The translations under genes and the position numbers were made by a program. From contig NZ_BCXH01000009.1 of NCBI RefSeq assembly GCF_001895005.1, positions 124,001-188,000 of the forward strand: a stretch of 64,000 nucleotides of DNA, in the 5' to 3' direction. The DNA is from Rhodococcus yunnanensis NBRC 103083 (GTDB lineage: Bacteria > Actinomycetota > Actinomycetes > Mycobacteriales > Mycobacteriaceae). Shown here piece after piece: positions 61,105 to 64,000 of this stretch (positions are counted from its first letter, which is position 1; the number at the start of each line of letters is the position of its first letter). The notes under the pieces were generated by a model. That model was not told the DNA's origin and did not search any database. It saw only the letters and a list, made by a program, of their open reading frames with translations.

Positions 61105-61845
61105 TTACCTGCCGTCGCCCTCGAGCGCAGCCAGCATCGATTGGGCTTCCTGAAGCTGACGGCTCAGTTCCGCGACCCGCTGCTCGGCTTCCTCGCGCGC
61201 ATGAGAGATGACAGCGTCGACAGCCGCAAGGGCCGAGTCGTCGCCCAGCTCGCGCACTGCTCGCGAGACCGATTCGGGGGTGACGGGCTGGGCTTTGCCC
61301 GGCCTCCTGGCGCCGTGAGTGACGGTGACGGACCAGTCGTTGTCGGCGCCGGCGTGGATGGTGACGCTGACGCTGTCCGGGCCCTTCTTGCCCTTGCGTG
61401 CCGCAACCGGGGCCGCAGGCTTCGGAGCAACAGGCTTCGGAGCGACAGGCTTGGCAACGACAGCCTTGGGAACCGCGGCAGCTTTGGACGCCACAGCCTT
61501 GGGAACCACAGCCGGCTCGGTCCATTCGGCCACGACCGGTTTCGGGGCCGGAGCCTTGGCGGGCGTGGCTGCAGGCTTCGGCGCGCCACCCGGTGGGTTT
61601 CGGGTGATCCGGAGTTCCTCGGCCTCGAAGGGCAGCTCGTCGTTGACGCCCTTGGGGCTGATCGTGACGGTGTTGCCGGAGATGGAGACGACCTTGGCCG
61701 ACGTGCCTTCGGGAAGGCCGAGACTCGGCGTCGCCTCGATCAGGTAGACCGTGGCGCGCTTGCCCTCCGCGAGTGCGGACGCGAGTGTCTCCAGATTCTG
61801 GGGTGTGAGGGATTCGTTCGCGGCCGAACGTCTACGCGGTGGCAT
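61105..61845 (-). CDS. Lys/Ala/Pro-rich protein (DUF6319-like)
   Basis: A 246-residue protein. Residues 1-85 form a small beta-rich domain (VYLIEATPSLGLPEG, VVSISGNTVTISPKG). Residues 86-150 are a Pro/Ala/Lys/Val-rich linker with PKAVVAKPVAPKP-type repeats resembling histone-like tails. The C-terminal part has VSVTIHAGADNDWSVTVTHG and ends in a coiled-coil (EEAEQRVAELSRQLQEAQ). Nucleic-acid binding is possible from the basic linker but not shown. ATG 61845 follows GAGAGG; the gene is divergent from plsB. Confidence 0.75.
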   Translation of the reverse strand: MPPRRRSAANESLTPQNLETLASALAEGKRATVYLIEATPSLGLPEGTSAKVVSISGNTVTISPKGVNDELPFEAEELRITRNPPGGAPKPAATPAKAPAPKPVVAEWTEPAVVPKAVASKAAAVPKAVVAKPVAPKPVAPKPAAPVAARKGKKGPDSVSVTIHAGADNDWSVTVTHGARRPGKAQPVTPESVSRAVRELGDDSALAAVDAVISHAREEAEQRVAELSRQLQEAQSMLAALEGDGR

Positions 61846-62020
61846 CGGTGGCAGACCTCTCTCGAAAGTGTTTGCGAATACTGTCGCACATCCAGGGACC
61901 GGTTCGCACGGTGGTGTGGCGGCCGCCTAGCGATGCACGAACTCCGCTCGTGTGGGCCGCGTCACGCGTAGCCTGACGTCGTACCTGTTTCGCGAGGTAC
62001 GGAACGGGAGGGGTCCTTCG

Positions 62021-64000
62021 ATGTATCACGTCGATGCGAGTATGGAGAAGAAGTCGAACAGCCAGCAGATCTATCTCCTGGACGCGACGTCGACCCTGGA
62101 AGTCCAAGCTCTGAACCAGTGGATCGATACGACGACTCCCGACGGCGAGGCTCGGCCCCCGTCCGTCGTTCTGTTCGGTGAGAGTTCCCATGATCTCGCC
62201 CGGGCAGTCCGCACCATCGCCGACGATCCGCTGCTGGTTCCGCTGCGCGTCGCGCTGTCCGAGAAGAAAGGTGCCGGAGTGCTTCGCCGCGCACTCGCTC
62301 CGCGTGGCAGGTCGAAGCCGACCCGAGTCTGGCAGCGTTGGGTCCAGGGCGACGACCCCGATCATTCGTCGGTGTTCGTCGGCGAGCCCGCAACGTTGGG
62401 TGATCTGGAGACCCGGTTCGACCGAACCGGCGGGATGTCGCTGTCGGCGTTCATCCGCAGGCAGGCCAGTCTCGCGTTGGACAGGGCAGAACGCGACGTC
62501 ATCGGTTCGGAGTACAAGATCCCTCGCTTCGTCGTCGAGGACATGACCGAGCAGAAGAAATTCCACGACGGCATTGCCGAGCTCGCGAAGCAGGTCGGCG
62601 AGGACGTGCCTTCGGTGGACCGACGAGTGCACGAAATTCTGCACGAGATGGTGGCCACGGAGACACGTCGTGCGGTGGAGATGTGGGGAACTCTCGGCGC
62701 CTACTTCTCGCGCGCGTACCGCGTCGACGTCGACCGCACCCAGATGCAGAAGGTCCGTGAGCTCAACAAGAACTATCCGCTGGTGTTCCTGCCGAACCAC
62801 CGCTCGTACCTCGACCCGCTCGTGTTGCGTCCGGCATTGCTGGCCGAGGGTCTTCCGCTCAACCACGTGATGGGTGGAATCAACGTCGGCTTCTGGCCGC
62901 TCGGTCCCATCGCCAAGCGCAGCGGTGTCGTGCTGATCCAACGTAAGTTCTCCGACGAGATCTACAAATGGACGTTGCGGCAGTACATGAGCTTCCTGAT
63001 GGGCAAGCGCTTCAACCTGGAGTGGTACATCGAGGGCGGCCGCAGCCGTACCGGCAAATTACGGCCGCCGCGGTTCGGCTTGCTGACCTATCTGGTCGAC
63101 GCCTTGGAGACGAGCGACGCAGAGGACGTCTATCTGGTGCCGACGTCGATCACGTACGACCGACTGCACGAGGTCGGGGCCATGGCCGCCGAGTCGCACG
63201 GAGCCAAGAAGCAGGCCGAGGGCATCCGGATGGCCATCGGCTACATCCGGGCGCAGGGAAAGCTGCGCGGCAACGTGTATCTGACGTTCGGCGAACCCAT
63301 CTCGGTACAGTCGATCCTCGACGACAATCCCGACAAACGCATCGCCGTGCAGAAGATCGCGCTGACCGTCTCGCACGCGATCAACGACACCACCCCGGTC
63401 ACCCCTGCCGCCCTCGTCACGATGGCATTGCTCGGCATCGAGGACCGAGCGCTGAACGTGCACGAGATGTGGGCCATCATCTCCCCGCTCGCTCGCTACA
63501 TCACCAAACGCGGACTGCCCATGGCAGGAGGCGTCGACATCAGTGAGGTCGACGTCGTACGGTCGGCTGTGGTCGCGCAGGTCAATGCCGGAGTCGTCAA
63601 GCGATTCGACGACGGCCCCGAGCCGGTGTTCTACCTTGCCCAGGACAAACATCTGGTGGCAGCGTTCTTCCGCAACAACGCAATTCACTACTTCGTGATG
63701 CGCGCCATCGGAGAGCTCGTGGTGCTCCCGGATCGAGACCAGAGCGAGGCGTCGACACCCGAGTCGATGTGGAAGGCGGCACTGGAACTACGCGACCTTC
63801 TCAAGTTCGAGTTCTTCTTCGGCGACAAGAAGGATTTCGGCGAGCGCCTCGAAGCCGAAGTGGCACTCATCGATCCGGATTGGCGGACCAACCTCGACGA
63901 TCCGAGCTACGCCGCGAAACAGCTCGAGAGCCAGGATCTGCACCTCGCTCATCGCGTGCTTCAACCGATATTGGAGGCGTACCAGGTGGTCGCCGATCAG
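62021..64000 (+). CDS. plsB: Glycerol-3-phosphate 1-O-acyltransferase (cut by window edge)
   Basis: An open frame of 660 codons to the window end, the N-terminal part of a PlsB-type acyltransferase that acylates sn-glycerol 3-phosphate at the membrane in phospholipid and triacylglycerol synthesis. The acyltransferase motifs are FLPNHRSYLDPL (HxxxxD near residue 271), the GVVLIQRKF region, YIEGGRSRTGKLRPP near 338 and VPTSITYDRL. The stop lies beyond 64000. ATG 62021 has GGGAGGGG 7 bases upstream. A seven-base inverted repeat (61980-62001, CGTACCT/AGGTACG) lies just before the ribosome site. Confidence 0.92.
   Translation, partial: MYHVDASMEKKSNSQQIYLLDATSTLEVQALNQWIDTTTPDGEARPPSVVLFGESSHDLARAVRTIADDPLLVPLRVALSEKKGAGVLRRALAPRGRSKPTRVWQRWVQGDDPDHSSVFVGEPATLGDLETRFDRTGGMSLSAFIRRQASLALDRAERDVIGSEYKIPRFVVEDMTEQKKFHDGIAELAKQVGEDVPSVDRRVHEILHEMVATETRRAVEMWGTLGAYFSRAYRVDVDRTQMQKVRELNKNYPLVFLPNHRSYLDPLVLRPALLAEGLPLNHVMGGINVGFWPLGPIAKRSGVVLIQRKFSDEIYKWTLRQYMSFLMGKRFNLEWYIEGGRSRTGKLRPPRFGLLTYLVDALETSDAEDVYLVPTSITYDRLHEVGAMAAESHGAKKQAEGIRMAIGYIRAQGKLRGNVYLTFGEPISVQSILDDNPDKRIAVQKIALTVSHAINDTTPVTPAALVTMALLGIEDRALNVHEMWAIISPLARYITKRGLPMAGGVDISEVDVVRSAVVAQVNAGVVKRFDDGPEPVFYLAQDKHLVAAFFRNNAIHYFVMRAIGELVVLPDRDQSEASTPESMWKAALELRDLLKFEFFFGDKKDFGERLEAEVALIDPDWRTNLDDPSYAAKQLESQDLHLAHRVLQPILEAYQVVADQ

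Overview
The window is high-GC actinobacterial DNA with the look of a Rhodococcus-type member of the Mycobacteriales. Pointers are an encapsulin/DyP-peroxidase operon, a mycofactocin-type short-chain dehydrogenase, a soluble DesA-type acyl-ACP desaturase, a type II NADH dehydrogenase, a UgpAEBC-type importer in mycobacterial gene order, stand-alone LigC-type ligase and LigD-type polymerase genes, a 13E12/DUF222 HNH protein and a long PlsB acyltransferase. No rRNA, tRNA, CRISPR array, prophage or complete insertion sequence was recognised.

Layout. 1-9752: L-rhamnose utilisation. A leftward operon encodes an ABC importer (rhaT, rhaP, rhaQ, rhaS), mutarotase, isomerase, a second sugar-isomerase-like protein and the start of the bifunctional RhaD (cut by the window edge). 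A divergent LacI regulator is flanked by two matching operators. 9837-20269: small membrane protein, ndh, M50-like peptidase, desA, then a leftward operon DUF2254 membrane protein - DyP - encapsulin - alpha/beta hydrolase; GtrA-like protein, a 55-residue membrane protein and a mycofactocin-type SDR. 20270-23554: small exported protein between two tandem-repeat arrays, and the DUF222 HNH gene. 23555-30618: PPOX flavoprotein, two pirins around a maltokinase, a Pro/Gln-rich membrane protein, an exported intradiol dioxygenase and a membrane diguanylate cyclase. 30685-43055: ABC exporter, M13 peptidase, P450, ugpAEBC-like importer, L,D-transpeptidase, HdeD-like and exported proteins. 43277-47652: a tightly coupled five-gene operon (glycosyltransferase, acyl-CoA-dehydrogenase-like flavoprotein, PIG-L deacetylase, NodS-like methyltransferase, EAL/DICT sensor) with no product I can name; it is the best candidate for an undescribed system. 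47664-64000: GAF-ANTAR regulator, zinc peptidase, NhaA-DsbA fusion, LigC-type ligase with polymerase partner, lipoprotein, two DHA2-type exporters, ilvD, an exported serine protease, a Lys/Ala/Pro-rich protein and plsB (cut by the right edge).

How the parts fit. Three operons are bound together by start/stop overlaps of a few bases: rhamnose, encapsulin and the five-gene operon. Several short inverted repeats sit where operators would be expected (rha, desA, pirin/PPOX, ndh, ugpA, glycosyltransferase).

A second theme is short tandem repeats with units of mostly 14-18 bp. They sit at gene borders, or inside genes only when the unit is a multiple of three. They include a degenerate 16-bp-period array of about 16 units at 20802-21057. 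All functional calls are from reading sequence; no database search was possible.
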